Source: CAVZZG01 sp963779685 (GTDB lineage: Bacteria; Actinomycetota; Thermoleophilia; Gaiellales; F1-60-MAGs149). From it: 64,000 nucleotides of DNA. The stretch is taken from contig CAVZZG010000003.1 in NCBI GenBank assembly GCA_963779685.1, forward strand, positions 1,550,001 through 1,614,000, read 5' to 3'. Made by a program: the position numbers and the translations under genes. The notes under the pieces are model-generated. The model worked only from the letters and a program-made list of their open reading frames with translations, was not told where the DNA came from and searched no databases. Below are positions 16,744 through 25,890 of the stretch, in pieces (position 1 is the stretch's first letter; every line of letters starts with the position of its first letter).

Positions 16744-17453
16744 CCGCGCCTGCGGGGTGGCTGGTCGGGCGCAGCGCGATCGTGACCGGCGGCGCCGGCG
16801 GACTCGGCCGCGCCATCGCACACGCCATGGCCAGGGAGGGCGCCGCCGTCTGCGTCGCGGACATCGACCGGCCGGGCGCGACGAGTGTCGCGGACGAGCT
16901 CACCGCGACCGGCGCCACCGCCCTCGCCGTCGCGTTCGACGTCGCCGATCCCGAGGCGTGGGAGACGACACTCGATGCCGCCGAGCGGTCGCTGGGGCCG
17001 GCCGACATCCTCTGCTGCACCGCCGGCGTCGAGTTGGCACTCGACGCGCCCGCGACGTCGGGCAGCGAGTGGAGCCGAACGATCGACGTCAACCTCGGCG
17101 GGGTCTGGCACGGCTGCCGCGGCTTCATCCGCCGGGTCCGCGAGCGCGCCGGAACCGCCGTGATCATCAACACGGCGGCGGTGAACGCCTCGTTCGTCGC
17201 ACCCCCATTCGCGGCGCACAGCGCGGCGGAGGGCGGCGTGCTCGGTCTCACGCGAGCACTCGCACTCGACTATGCCCGGCAGGGGATCCGGGTCAACTGC
17301 GTCTGCCCCGGCTATCTCGACACAGGCTCGATCGCGCAACCGGACGAAGTCGCCGAGGCTGTCGTCTTCCTCGCGTCCGACCAGGCCAGCTTCATGACCG
17401 GCGCAGCCCTCGTCGTCGACGGAGGGATGTCGATCGGCGGCCCCGCCGGCTGA
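16740..17453 (+). CDS. SDR-fold protein lacking the Ser-Tyr-Lys triad
   Basis: The 237-residue protein keeps the NAD-binding motif IVTGGAGGLGRAIAHAM, the Asn of the tetrad (N118 in TIDVNLGG) and the family tail RVNCVCPGYLD, VVDGGM. Alignment with the preceding SDR (YCASKG against HSAAEG) puts His160 where Tyr should be and Glu164 where Lys should be; the Ser position is Ala147. It is therefore unlikely to be a normal dehydrogenase. It may be a partner subunit for the upstream SDR, a dehydratase-like variant or a cofactor sensor. The frame is intact and coupled, so it is not simply decayed. Confidence 0.85.
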   Translation: MTAPAGWLVGRSAIVTGGAGGLGRAIAHAMAREGAAVCVADIDRPGATSVADELTATGATALAVAFDVADPEAWETTLDAAERSLGPADILCCTAGVELALDAPATSGSEWSRTIDVNLGGVWHGCRGFIRRVRERAGTAVIINTAAVNASFVAPPFAAHSAAEGGVLGLTRALALDYARQGIRVNCVCPGYLDTGSIAQPDEVAEAVVFLASDQASFMTGAALVVDGGMSIGGPAG

Positions 17454-17601
17454 CGCCCGCGGCGTGATCGGACCGACGTGGCGCCCGGTTCACTCCAGGT
17501 CGACGACTCACTCCACGGCGGCGCGAGTCCGGGTACGATCGGGCCATGCCGCGCCTCGATGGTCGTCCCCGACGCTCCCGCGAGGCGCCCGTCGGTACCG
17601 C

Positions 17602-18441
17602 ATGCTGACGGTCGCGCTCGGCCTCGCCACGGCAATGCTCTGGGGCCTCCCCGACGTGCCGCTGGCGGTGGCGGTGCGCAACATCGGCCCGACCGCGGTG
17701 CTGGCGGGATCGTTGCTGTTCGGCACCGTGCTGGTGGCGCCCGTCGGCCTGTTCGTCGACACGCCGGAGTGGACGTCGAAGGGGCTGCTGCTCGCGGCGA
17801 TCACCGGCGTCCTCACCGCAGCCGCCTACGGCATCGCCTACAACGCGTTCCAGCGCTGTCCGGTGTCGATCGTGACCCCGATCATCTCGTGCGAGGGTGC
17901 CGCCGCGGCGGCAATCGCGATCGCCGCGGGCGAGCACCTCAGCACCGGCATGGCGATCCTGCTCGTCTGCTGCGTGCTCGGCGTGGTGCTGGTCGGCACC
18001 TCGGGTCGCACGGCCGAGCGGATCCCGCCGGCCGGGCTGGCGTTCGCAGTTGTCGGGGCGCTGGTGTGGGGCCTCGTCCTGTACCTGGCCGCCAAGACCA
18101 CCGACGAGCTCGGCTTCTACTGGGGCTTCTTCAGCGTGCGGGTGGCCGCCACGATCTGTCTCGTGCCGTGGCTCCTGCAGCGCGCGATTCGCGACGCGAT
18201 TCGCACCGAACCACGGCGGATCCTGATCTGGGCGGGCGGCGACACCGGCGGCAACCTCTGCTACTACGCCGCCGCCAGCACCGGGCCGGTGGCACTCGCC
18301 AGCGTGCTCGGGGCTCAGTTCGCCACCTTCGGGACGCTGGCGGGCGTCATCTGGCTCCACGAACGGCTGAAGACGCACCAGTGGGTCGGGGTCGCGATCG
18401 TGATCGCCGCGGTGACGGGCATCGCCGCGATCACTGCGTGA
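17602..18441 (+). CDS. DMT superfamily (EamA-like) transporter
   Basis: The 279-residue protein has about ten hydrophobic helices in two repeats (from LTVALGLATAMLWGLPDVPL; second repeat from AGLAFAVVGALVWGLVLYL) and EamA-type loop WLHERL before the last helix. It probably exports or imports a small metabolite across the cytoplasmic membrane. It lies 148 bp after the second SDR on the same strand, so it may be expressed from its own promoter or be the last gene of the right operon. The start ATG 17602 lacks a strong ribosome site. Confidence 0.85.
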   Translation: MLTVALGLATAMLWGLPDVPLAVAVRNIGPTAVLAGSLLFGTVLVAPVGLFVDTPEWTSKGLLLAAITGVLTAAAYGIAYNAFQRCPVSIVTPIISCEGAAAAAIAIAAGEHLSTGMAILLVCCVLGVVLVGTSGRTAERIPPAGLAFAVVGALVWGLVLYLAAKTTDELGFYWGFFSVRVAATICLVPWLLQRAIRDAIRTEPRRILIWAGGDTGGNLCYYAAASTGPVALASVLGAQFATFGTLAGVIWLHERLKTHQWVGVAIVIAAVTGIAAITA

Positions 18442-18516
18442 ACCGGCGGGCTGTCGATTCCGCGTCCGGCCGTTCGTCCTCTGAGATGCCAACAGCTCAC
18501 GACAGGAGACGGCATC

Positions 18517-18873
18517 ATGGGCAACCCGATCGTGCACTTCGAGATCCGCAGCGACGATCCCGACGCGGCGCGCGCGTTCTACGGCGACCTGTTCGGCTGG
18601 CAGTTCCCGCCGGGCGCGATCGCCGGCTACTCGTACGTCGATAGCGGCGTCCCCCAGGGCACCATCCCCGGCGGGATCGGCCCGACCCAGGGCGGCTCAC
18701 CGATGGTGACCGTCTTCGCGGGCGTCCAGGACGTGGCATCCACGCTCGAGCGTGCCGTCGCCCTCGGCGGCCGCGTCGTCCAGGCAGCGACGTCCGTCCC
18801 GGGCGTCACGTTCGGGCTGTTCGCCGATCCGCAGGGACACGTCGTCGGCGTCGCCTCGAACGACACCGCCTGA
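18517..18873 (+). CDS. VOC family protein
   Basis: The 118-residue protein starts at ATG 18517 behind ACAGGAG. It is a single VOC domain pair: PIVHFEIRSDDPDAARAFYGDLFGWQF at the start and VTFGLFADPQGHVVGV at the end, the usual pattern of small glyoxalase-like proteins of unknown substrate. The first-module His (VHFEI) is present. A GRVV-to-GLFADPQGH layout is common in stress-associated members. Confidence 0.85.
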   Translation: MGNPIVHFEIRSDDPDAARAFYGDLFGWQFPPGAIAGYSYVDSGVPQGTIPGGIGPTQGGSPMVTVFAGVQDVASTLERAVALGGRVVQAATSVPGVTFGLFADPQGHVVGVASNDTA

Positions 18874-19009
18874 CGCGCTCTCTCACAGGGACGAGGCCGA
18901 CCTCGCCGAAGCCCCGTCGGTCGGCTACCGTGGTCGGGTTCGTGCGACGACCCGAGCGGCGCGCGAACCCGACCTGCAGACGCGTTGCACCTCCAGGAGG
19001 CCGACAGGC

Positions 19010-19414
19010 ATGACCAGCGCCACCGCGACCGACCACGACGAGATCGTCCGCATCACCGAGCTCTACATCGGCGGCTTCAACGACTGCGATGTCCGCGAGT
19101 TCCGAGAGGCCTTCCACGACGATGCGTGGATGTACCTCACCGATGCCGACGGCGCCTTCCACAAGGAGTTCCTCGCCGACCTCTTCGAGCGCTGGGCATC
19201 GCCGCCGGCCCCCCGTATCGTCGGTCGCGTGCTCTCCGTGACCCAGGCCGGGGACGCTGCCGCGGTCCTGCTCGGCTACGACAACCTGACCGCGCCCGAC
19301 CGGTGCTGGGTCGACATCCTCTCGCTGCTGCGGATCGACGGCACGTGGAAGATCGTGAACAAGATCGCCACGCACGCCAGCCGTGGCGGGTGGGCTGCGG
19401 AGCGGCCCGCGTAA
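19010..19414 (+). CDS. NTF2-like (lumazine-binding / SnoaL-like) protein
   Basis: The 134-residue protein starts at ATG 19010 behind AGGAGG (18995-19000). The sequence ITELYIGGFNDCDVREFREAFHDDAWMYLTDADG, followed by CWVDILSLLRIDGTWKIVNKIATH, is the pattern of the putative lumazine-binding NTF2-like family. It forms a cone-shaped alpha+beta fold, often dimeric. No substrate can be assigned. Confidence 0.8.
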   Translation: MTSATATDHDEIVRITELYIGGFNDCDVREFREAFHDDAWMYLTDADGAFHKEFLADLFERWASPPAPRIVGRVLSVTQAGDAAAVLLGYDNLTAPDRCWVDILSLLRIDGTWKIVNKIATHASRGGWAAERPA

Positions 19415-19490
19415 CCGCGCTCGACCGCGCTGGACGTCACGTCGTTACACTCATCGGCCCATGGCCTGAACCGCCGGACGGTGAGCCCGG

Positions 19491-20843
19491 ATGGAGATCC
19501 CCGACCCCGAGTATGTGAAGACCGAGGACGGCGCCTACATCGCCTACCAGGTGGTGGGTGATGGCCCCGTGGATGTCGTGTGGCAGTTGGACGGCGGCGG
19601 CAGCCTCGATGTGTGGTGGGAAGACGCGTGGGAACGGGCGTGGCGCGAGGGCCTGGCCTCGTTCGCGCGACTGATCGTCCACGATTGGCGTGGGACGGGA
19701 CTCTCGAGCCGAAACGTCGCGATGCCCAACCTGGAGACCAGGGCGCTCGATCTGCTTGCAGTGCTCGATGCCGTCGGGTCGACCAGCGCAGTGATGGGTG
19801 CGTACTTCGAGAGTCTGGCACCGTGTCTGCTGCTTGCGGCCAGCCAGCCGGAACGGGTGCGCGCCCTGATCTGGTGGAGCCCGATGCCCCGTACGACCTG
19901 GGCGCCGGATTACCCGTGGGGCTGGACGCCCGACGCCATCGCGCACGAGCGCCGGGCGCTCGAGCATTGGGGCACGACCGAGTACGGCCGGCAGTGGGCC
20001 GCGGGCTTCGAGGAGAGCAACGGCTTCCCCATTCCCGACGAGGCCGTGCGATGGCAGACGAAACTGAGCCGCAGCACGTGCACCCCGGACGTCGCCGTCG
20101 AGCTGGCCGAGATCTGGTGGGAGACCGACATTCGGGGCGTTCTGCCGGCCGTGCAAACGCCGACGCTGTTGCTCGTGGGAGAGGGTGAAGGCCACCACCC
20201 CGCGGCCGCGGAGTACGTGGCCTCGCTCATGCCCAACGCCCGAGTCGAGGTCTTCCCGAAGTCGGGCTGGCCGACGACCCGGGAGGACATCGAGCGAGAC
20301 ACCCGCCCGAAGTTGGCCGCGGTGCGACGGTTCGTGGGCATCGAGCCGGCGCCCGCCTCGCTGGACACGATTCTCTCGACCGTGCTGTTCACCGACATCG
20401 TCGACTCGACCGAGCACCAGGCGCGCCTCGGGGACCGCGGCTGGAAGCATCTCGTCGAGGGCCACCACGCGACCGTCCGGGAGACCCTCGATCGCTGGCG
20501 GGGCGTGGAGAACGACACCGCCGGCGATGGCTTCTACGCCACGTTCGACGGGCCTGCCCGTGCCGTGCGCTGCGCGCTCGAGATCGGCGAGCGCGTCGCC
20601 GGCCTCGGCATCCAGATCCGCGCCGGCGTGCACACCGGCGAGTGCGAGGTGATCGACGGCAAGACCGGCGGCATCGCCGTCACCATCGGCGCGCGCATCT
20701 CGTCGCTCGCCCAGCCCTCCCAGGTGCTCGTCTCCCAGACCGTCAAGGACCTGGTCGCCGGCAGCGGCTTCACGTTCACCCCGGCCGGTGAGCACGCGCT
20801 CAAAGGCATCCCCGATCGCTGGCGGCTCTACGCCGCGACGTAG
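19491..20843 (+). CDS. Alpha/beta-hydrolase-like domain fused to class III adenylate/guanylate cyclase
   Basis: The 450-residue protein has two domains. Residues 1-285 have an alpha/beta hydrolase frame (YIAYQVVGDGPVDVVW, HDWRGTGLS), but the nucleophile elbow is GAYFE instead of GxSxG, so hydrolase activity is unlikely. Residues 300-450 are a class III cyclase: TVLFTDIVDSTEH and GDGFYATFDGPARAV hold the two metal Asp, with RAGVHTGECE after them. It probably makes cAMP in response to something bound by the inactive hydrolase domain. Similar fusions are frequent in mycobacteria. Confidence 0.88.
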   Translation: MEIPDPEYVKTEDGAYIAYQVVGDGPVDVVWQLDGGGSLDVWWEDAWERAWREGLASFARLIVHDWRGTGLSSRNVAMPNLETRALDLLAVLDAVGSTSAVMGAYFESLAPCLLLAASQPERVRALIWWSPMPRTTWAPDYPWGWTPDAIAHERRALEHWGTTEYGRQWAAGFEESNGFPIPDEAVRWQTKLSRSTCTPDVAVELAEIWWETDIRGVLPAVQTPTLLLVGEGEGHHPAAAEYVASLMPNARVEVFPKSGWPTTREDIERDTRPKLAAVRRFVGIEPAPASLDTILSTVLFTDIVDSTEHQARLGDRGWKHLVEGHHATVRETLDRWRGVENDTAGDGFYATFDGPARAVRCALEIGERVAGLGIQIRAGVHTGECEVIDGKTGGIAVTIGARISSLAQPSQVLVSQTVKDLVAGSGFTFTPAGEHALKGIPDRWRLYAAT

Positions 20844-20881
20844 CGGTGGGCCTGTTCGACCGCCGCGCGGCCGGGATCAGA

Positions 20882-22111
20882 TCACGGGTTCCGCAACCAG
20901 ATCGCGACGTGGTTCGGCTGAACGGTGTCGGCGACGGCCCCTAGGAGGTCGGATCGGAGTGCGTCGAGATCGGTTTGCGTGCGGAGGCCGTTCGAGAACA
21001 CCTCGAGCGTGCGCACGGCGTCATAGCGGCGCCGGTAGAAGCGCCGATCGACGGCCCGTCGCACACGGCCACGCAGCGGCTGAAAGGCGGCGGCGACGGC
21101 GAGCGTGGCCAGCGTCACCGCGAGCGCGCCGGACTGCCCGGTGAGACGCTCGAGCGCGGAGCCGATGAGGAAGACGCCGGCCAGGTAGAGGCCGGCAAGC
21201 AGCGCCGAGAGGATCGCGTACGACAGCGTGCGACTGACGATGCGGTCGATGTCGTACAGGCGATAGCGCAGGATCCCGACGCCGATGCTGATCGGCAGCG
21301 CCGTGAGGCCGGCGACCGCCACGGCGGCCGCGACGTTCGACCAGGAACTCCCAGTGATGAAGACCGGGATCGACATCGCCGTGACCGCGCCACCGCACAT
21401 CACCCACTTGAGCTGCTGGCGGCGGACGCCGACCGACGAGCGGAACGCCATCACCTGCCGCACCACGAACGCGATCCAGCAGCCCAGGATCCACACGACC
21501 AGGACAGCGCCGATGGCAGGAGCGAGGCCATCGATCACGCCCGGAAGGTGCGGGCCGGGCGATGTCAGCACGCCGCCCGAGTCGATCACGACCCGTGCGC
21601 CGGCCGCGACTGAGATCGCCGGTCCGAGCTGAACCACGAGCGCGACGGCGGAGGCCGCGGCGTACGCCCACAGCACCCACCGCCAGCGATCCGACGGCAG
21701 CCGGCCATCCGGGAAGAGGAGAATCGCGACGGGCCCGAGCAACAGCGGCGCCGCCCACAGTTGGCCGAGGAACACCGCGAGCATGCCGAACGGGACCCGT
21801 CCGGGGTCGGTCCGGTAGGCGATCAGCAGGTACAGCGGGGCCTCGAACGTGCACAGCACGATCAGGACCGAGACGACGCACAGGATCCACCCGATCGGAT
21901 TCGCCGGTTGACGCCGCGCGACCAGGTAGCCGACCGCCCCGAACCCGAGCGTGAGAGCCGTCAGGAGCGCGAGTTCGGCCACGCCGGCCCGCCGGGACGC
22001 GATCGCCAGCGGGACGAGCGCTGCCAGGAGCAGCACGATCAGCCCGCCGAGGACGAGCGCCGCTGCGGGCGCGACTCGCCCCGCACGGTCTCTCCGATCC
22101 GGATCGGCCAT
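20882..22111 (-). CDS. Multi-pass membrane protein resembling sensor-kinase N-terminal regions
   Basis: The 409-residue protein has about nine hydrophobic helices up to residue 330, then the characteristic ILRYRLYDIDRIVSRTLSYA and AVDRRFYRRRYDA segments, ending in a short GAF-like start (VADTVQPNHVAIWLRNP). In Actinobacteria this module usually precedes a histidine kinase. Here it stops without dimerisation or ATPase domains, so it is a kinase-less sensor, a known stand-alone form. The ligand is unknown. Confidence 0.75.
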   Translation of the reverse strand: MADPDRRDRAGRVAPAAALVLGGLIVLLLAALVPLAIASRRAGVAELALLTALTLGFGAVGYLVARRQPANPIGWILCVVSVLIVLCTFEAPLYLLIAYRTDPGRVPFGMLAVFLGQLWAAPLLLGPVAILLFPDGRLPSDRWRWVLWAYAAASAVALVVQLGPAISVAAGARVVIDSGGVLTSPGPHLPGVIDGLAPAIGAVLVVWILGCWIAFVVRQVMAFRSSVGVRRQQLKWVMCGGAVTAMSIPVFITGSSWSNVAAAVAVAGLTALPISIGVGILRYRLYDIDRIVSRTLSYAILSALLAGLYLAGVFLIGSALERLTGQSGALAVTLATLAVAAAFQPLRGRVRRAVDRRFYRRRYDAVRTLEVFSNGLRTQTDLDALRSDLLGAVADTVQPNHVAIWLRNP

Positions 22112-22270
22112 CGTACTGCGAGCGTACAGGCCAGCCGTCCTTGGAACGTTACGAAGCCGCGTCCTCGCGGCCGCTCGATGGGCGATCGGCGGGGAAACTC
22201 GACAGCGCCCGCCGACCGTCGCGGTGCTTTACTTGAGCCCGAACCCGGCCCAACCCGCGGAGGATCAGCA

Positions 22271-23638
22271 ATGGCGCTCGAAGTCGGCATCTTCCAGAAC
22301 GGCGCGACCGATCTCCCGACGAAGGTCGTCGACGACATGGTCGTCCCCGACGGCGACCTCGCGGCGCTCGCCGAGTCCTATGCCCGTGTTCAGATCGGCC
22401 AGATCCGTCAGGGCGTGCTCGCCGACAAGCTCGGTTTCGACTACTACTTCATGTCCGAGCACCACTTCCAGCCGGAGGGCGCGGAGTTCAGTCCCAACCC
22501 GCTCCTCGCCGAGACGGCGATCGCGGCCCTGACGAAGCGGATCCGGCTTGCGCAGGGCACCAACGTCACGGCACAGCATCATCCCGTCCGGATCGCCGAG
22601 CAGGCCGCGATGCTCGACATCATCAGCGGCGGTCGCCTCGATTTCGGCATCGGGCGCGGCTACCAGCCGCGCGAGGTGGAGACGCTGGGCGCAGCGTTCG
22701 GTTCGACGATCCAGGATCAGGAGCGCAACCGGGCGATGTTCGAGGAGACCTTCGCGATCATCATGAAGTGCTGGACGGAGGACTCGTTCTCCCACCACGG
22801 CGAGTTCTTCACGATCCCGCCGACCTACACCCGCTGGCACCACCGCCAGACGATGGCGTACTTCCGCGATCAGCCGGGCGGCCTCGATCGGGTGCTCCGC
22901 CTGGCCGGGGGAGACGAGTACGCGTCCAGCGGCATGCCGATCAGCGCGAAGGAGACGACGCTCAAGGAGATCCAGGTCTTCCCCAAGCCAGTCCAGAAGC
23001 CGTACCCGCAGATCTGGCAGCCGCTCACGAGTGGCCGCTCGATCAGGTACGCCGCACAGCACGGGGTCAACGGGTACTTCAACGCCTCGACCAACGAACG
23101 CCTGAAGCGCGACATGGAGCGCTACTACACCGCCGCGCAGGAGGCCGGCTGGCCGGACCGGCTCGGCCGCGGCGAGTTCAAGTACGGCTGGGACAGCCAG
23201 CGGCGTCGTGGGGTGATCACCGACCGCATGATCCACATCGTCGACGAAGGCATCGGCGACCTCGAGCGCGCCGCCCGCGGCGTCGAGGTGCAGTGGGACT
23301 TCTACGGCCCGTTCGGGTTCTCCGGGGCGCTCGTGAATCCCGGCGAGGAGCCGTACCCGCTCGACATGAAGATCACCGCCCCGCTGCTGCGGGAGAAGGG
23401 CGTCGCGCTGCACGGCAGCGTGGACGAGATCATCGAGAAGATCCTCGGTATCCGCGAGGGTGCCGGGTACGGCGAGGACTTCATGCTGAACTGCCACTTC
23501 GAGCTGGCGGGGTTCAAGAGTGCGGAGATCGAGGACCAGATGCGCTGCTTCGCCGAGCGCGTCATGCCGGTGGTCGCACGGGAGTGCGGCGGTCACCCGC
23601 TCCGCGAGGAGAGCACCGTCGACTTCTCCGTCGACTGA
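22271..23638 (+). CDS. LLM class flavin-dependent oxidoreductase
   Basis: The 455-residue protein has the luciferase-like TIM-barrel pattern: FDYYFMSEHHFQPEGAEFSPNP, RIRLAQGTNVTAQHHPVRIAEQAAMLDIISGGR, DFGIGRGYQPREVE and a PYPQIWQPL segment. It probably uses FMNH2 or F420 with O2 or an electrophile. The start is ATG 22271 with GGAGGATC upstream. A methyltransferase gene follows after 4 bp and is probably co-transcribed. Confidence 0.88.
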   Translation: MALEVGIFQNGATDLPTKVVDDMVVPDGDLAALAESYARVQIGQIRQGVLADKLGFDYYFMSEHHFQPEGAEFSPNPLLAETAIAALTKRIRLAQGTNVTAQHHPVRIAEQAAMLDIISGGRLDFGIGRGYQPREVETLGAAFGSTIQDQERNRAMFEETFAIIMKCWTEDSFSHHGEFFTIPPTYTRWHHRQTMAYFRDQPGGLDRVLRLAGGDEYASSGMPISAKETTLKEIQVFPKPVQKPYPQIWQPLTSGRSIRYAAQHGVNGYFNASTNERLKRDMERYYTAAQEAGWPDRLGRGEFKYGWDSQRRRGVITDRMIHIVDEGIGDLERAARGVEVQWDFYGPFGFSGALVNPGEEPYPLDMKITAPLLREKGVALHGSVDEIIEKILGIREGAGYGEDFMLNCHFELAGFKSAEIEDQMRCFAERVMPVVARECGGHPLREESTVDFSVD

Positions 23639-23642
23639 CGAG

Positions 23643-24485
23643 ATGCCGAGCGCCGACGAGATCCGGGACGCACAGCGAGCGACGTGGGCCGGACTCTCCG
23701 GCGGCTGGGAGAAGTGGGACCTGGTCATCATGGATCAGCTGCGCCCGGTCGGCGCAGCGATGATCGAGTGTCTCGATATCGCCGAGGATCAGCAGCACCT
23801 GGACATCGCGGCCGGTACCGGCGAGCCGGGTCTGAGTATCGCCCGGCTCTCGCCGAAGGGTCGCGTCGTGCTGACGGACCTCGTGCCGGAGATGCTCGAC
23901 GTCGCCGCACGACGAGCCGAAGCGCAGGGGGTCGCCAATATCGAGACGAAGGTGTGCAGCGCCGACGACCTTCCCTTCGGCGACGCCACGTTCGACAGCG
24001 TGTCCGTGCGGTTCGGGTACATGTTCTTCCCCGATGTGGCCAAGGCGACGGCCGAGTTCGTCCGCGTGCTCAAACCGGGCGGACGCATCTGCTCGTCGGT
24101 GTGGGTGAAGCCCGAGGAGAACCCGTGGACGACGATCCTGATGCAGGCGATCGGGGCTGAGGTGGCGTTGGCGCCACCCGACCCGGACGGACCGAACATG
24201 TTCCGGTGCGCGGCCCCGGGCCATGTCAGCGCCCTGTACGCGGCCGCGAGACTGCGCGACGTTGCCGAATGGGACGTCAAGGTCGAGTTGGTGACGTCGT
24301 CGCCGGCGGAGTACTGGGAGATGATGAGCGAGCACGTCTCGCTCGCCGTTGCGGCGCTGCAGCAGGTCGACGAACCGGGGTGGGAGCGGATCCGGACGGC
24401 GGTCATGGCGAACGTGAGCGCGTATGAGGAGGACGGCACGGTCCGGGTCCCGGGCGTCGCGCGCTGCATCGTGGGAACGAAATAG
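23643..24485 (+). CDS. Class I SAM-dependent methyltransferase (UbiE/COQ5-like)
   Basis: The 280-residue protein has the SAM-binding motif LDIAAGTGEPGLSIARL, acidic loop LTDLVPEMLDVAA, CSADDLPFGDATFDSVSVRFGYMFFPD and LKPGGRICSSVW. This order matches UbiE-type C- or O-methyltransferases. It starts 4 bp after the LLM oxidoreductase, so the two may modify the same compound. The methyl acceptor is unknown. Confidence 0.85.
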   Translation: MPSADEIRDAQRATWAGLSGGWEKWDLVIMDQLRPVGAAMIECLDIAEDQQHLDIAAGTGEPGLSIARLSPKGRVVLTDLVPEMLDVAARRAEAQGVANIETKVCSADDLPFGDATFDSVSVRFGYMFFPDVAKATAEFVRVLKPGGRICSSVWVKPEENPWTTILMQAIGAEVALAPPDPDGPNMFRCAAPGHVSALYAAARLRDVAEWDVKVELVTSSPAEYWEMMSEHVSLAVAALQQVDEPGWERIRTAVMANVSAYEEDGTVRVPGVARCIVGTK

Positions 24486-24535
24486 ATGCAAACAGTCATG
24501 CTCATGTTGACGGTGAGAGATACGAACGCCCGGCC

Positions 24536-25850
24536 ATGTCGCGGTGGAAGGCCGCGGGCCTGGCGTTGACGGCACGGGGCGTCGTCCTCTTCACACGTGA
24601 CCTCCGCGTCCGCGACCACGCGGCGTTGTCGACGGCAACCCGTGAGTGCGATCAGGTCGTCCCGCTGTTCGTACTCGATGATCGGCTGCTCGGCAGCCCG
24701 AACCGTACGGCGTTCCTGATCCAGAGCCTCCAGGACCTCCGCAAGCAGCTCGGAGGCAGACTGGTGATTCGGCGCGGCGACGCGATCGACCGAGATCGCA
24801 CGCTTCGCACCGGATGTCGTCTACCTGAGCGAAGACGTGAGCTCGTTCGCGCGCGCCCGCATCGAGCGGCTCCGGCAGCGGTTCGCCGTGCAAACGCACG
24901 CAGGGGCGACCATCGTGGAACCGGGCGCCGTTGCGCCGTCTGGCGCGACCCACTACCGGGTCTTCACGCCGTACTGGCGCGCCTGGCGTTCGGTGCCGAT
25001 CCCGCCGCCGATCGAGCCCCCGCGACCCGTGATGCTCCCTCCCGAGGTCGAGCCGGGTCGCCTGCCTCACCCCGACGAGCTCGCCGGGGCACGCGCGCCG
25101 GCGCTCGCCGTGGGTGGCGCGCGCGCCGGAGCGGCGCAGATGCGGCGCGTCGACGCAACCCGCTACGAGCACCTGCGCAACGACCTGGCGGCAGATGGAA
25201 CGTCGCGACTGTCCCCGTACCTTCACCTCGGCTGCATCTCGCCCGCCGAGGCGGCGCGATGGGCGGCGGCCGCCGGCGCAGAGGAGCTGCTTCGCCAGCT
25301 CTGCTGGCGCGACTTCTTCGCGCAGCTCCTGGCGGCGACGCCGAGTCTTCCGTCGGTGGACCTTCGTCCCGCTCGGACAGCGTGGGTGAACGACCCCGGC
25401 GCAGTGACCGCCTGGAAGCACGGGCGCACGGGGTATCCACTCGTCGATGCCGCGATGCGCCAACTGCTCGACGAGGGCTGGATCCACAACCGAGCGCGGA
25501 TGATCGCCGCATCCTTCCTCGTCCGCCAGCTCCAGGTCGACTGGCGCATCGGCGCGGCCCATTTCATGGCCCACCTCATCGACGGCGACCTCGCATCCAA
25601 CTCGGGGAACTGGCAGTGGGTCGCCGGCACCGGGCACGGCTCGCGGCCCGATCGCTACTTCAACCCGACGTTGCAGGGTCGCCGGCACGACCCGGCGGGG
25701 ACCTACATCCGCCGATTCGTGCCGGAACTGGCCTCACTGCCCGCCTCATCCATCCACGACCCGTCCCCGGCAGACCGACGGGCCGCCGGCTACCCAGACC
25801 CGATCGTCCCGCCCGGTGAGGTGGCGGATCGCCTGCGAGCCAGGCCATGA
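24536..25850 (+). pseudogene. phr: Deoxyribodipyrimidine photolyase, frameshifted
   Basis: Two frames together spell a cryptochrome/photolyase. The first (from ATG 24536) has GVVLFTRDLRVRDHAALS and LFVLDDRLL. The second has THYRVFTPYWRAW, SRLSPYLHLGCISP, LCWRDFFAQLL, then AWKHGRTGYPLVDAAMRQL, HNRARMIAASFLV and DGDLASNSGNWQW (FAD pocket). The switch is explained by one extra C at 24790-24791, whose removal reads GDAID-EIARFAPDVVY. The repaired length is 437 residues, normal for class I enzymes that reverse UV pyrimidine dimers with blue light. Decay or a sequencing error are both possible. Confidence 0.85.
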
Positions 25851-25890
25851 GCCTGCCGTCGCCGAGGCTGGGTTCGGCGTTGCCCGATCG

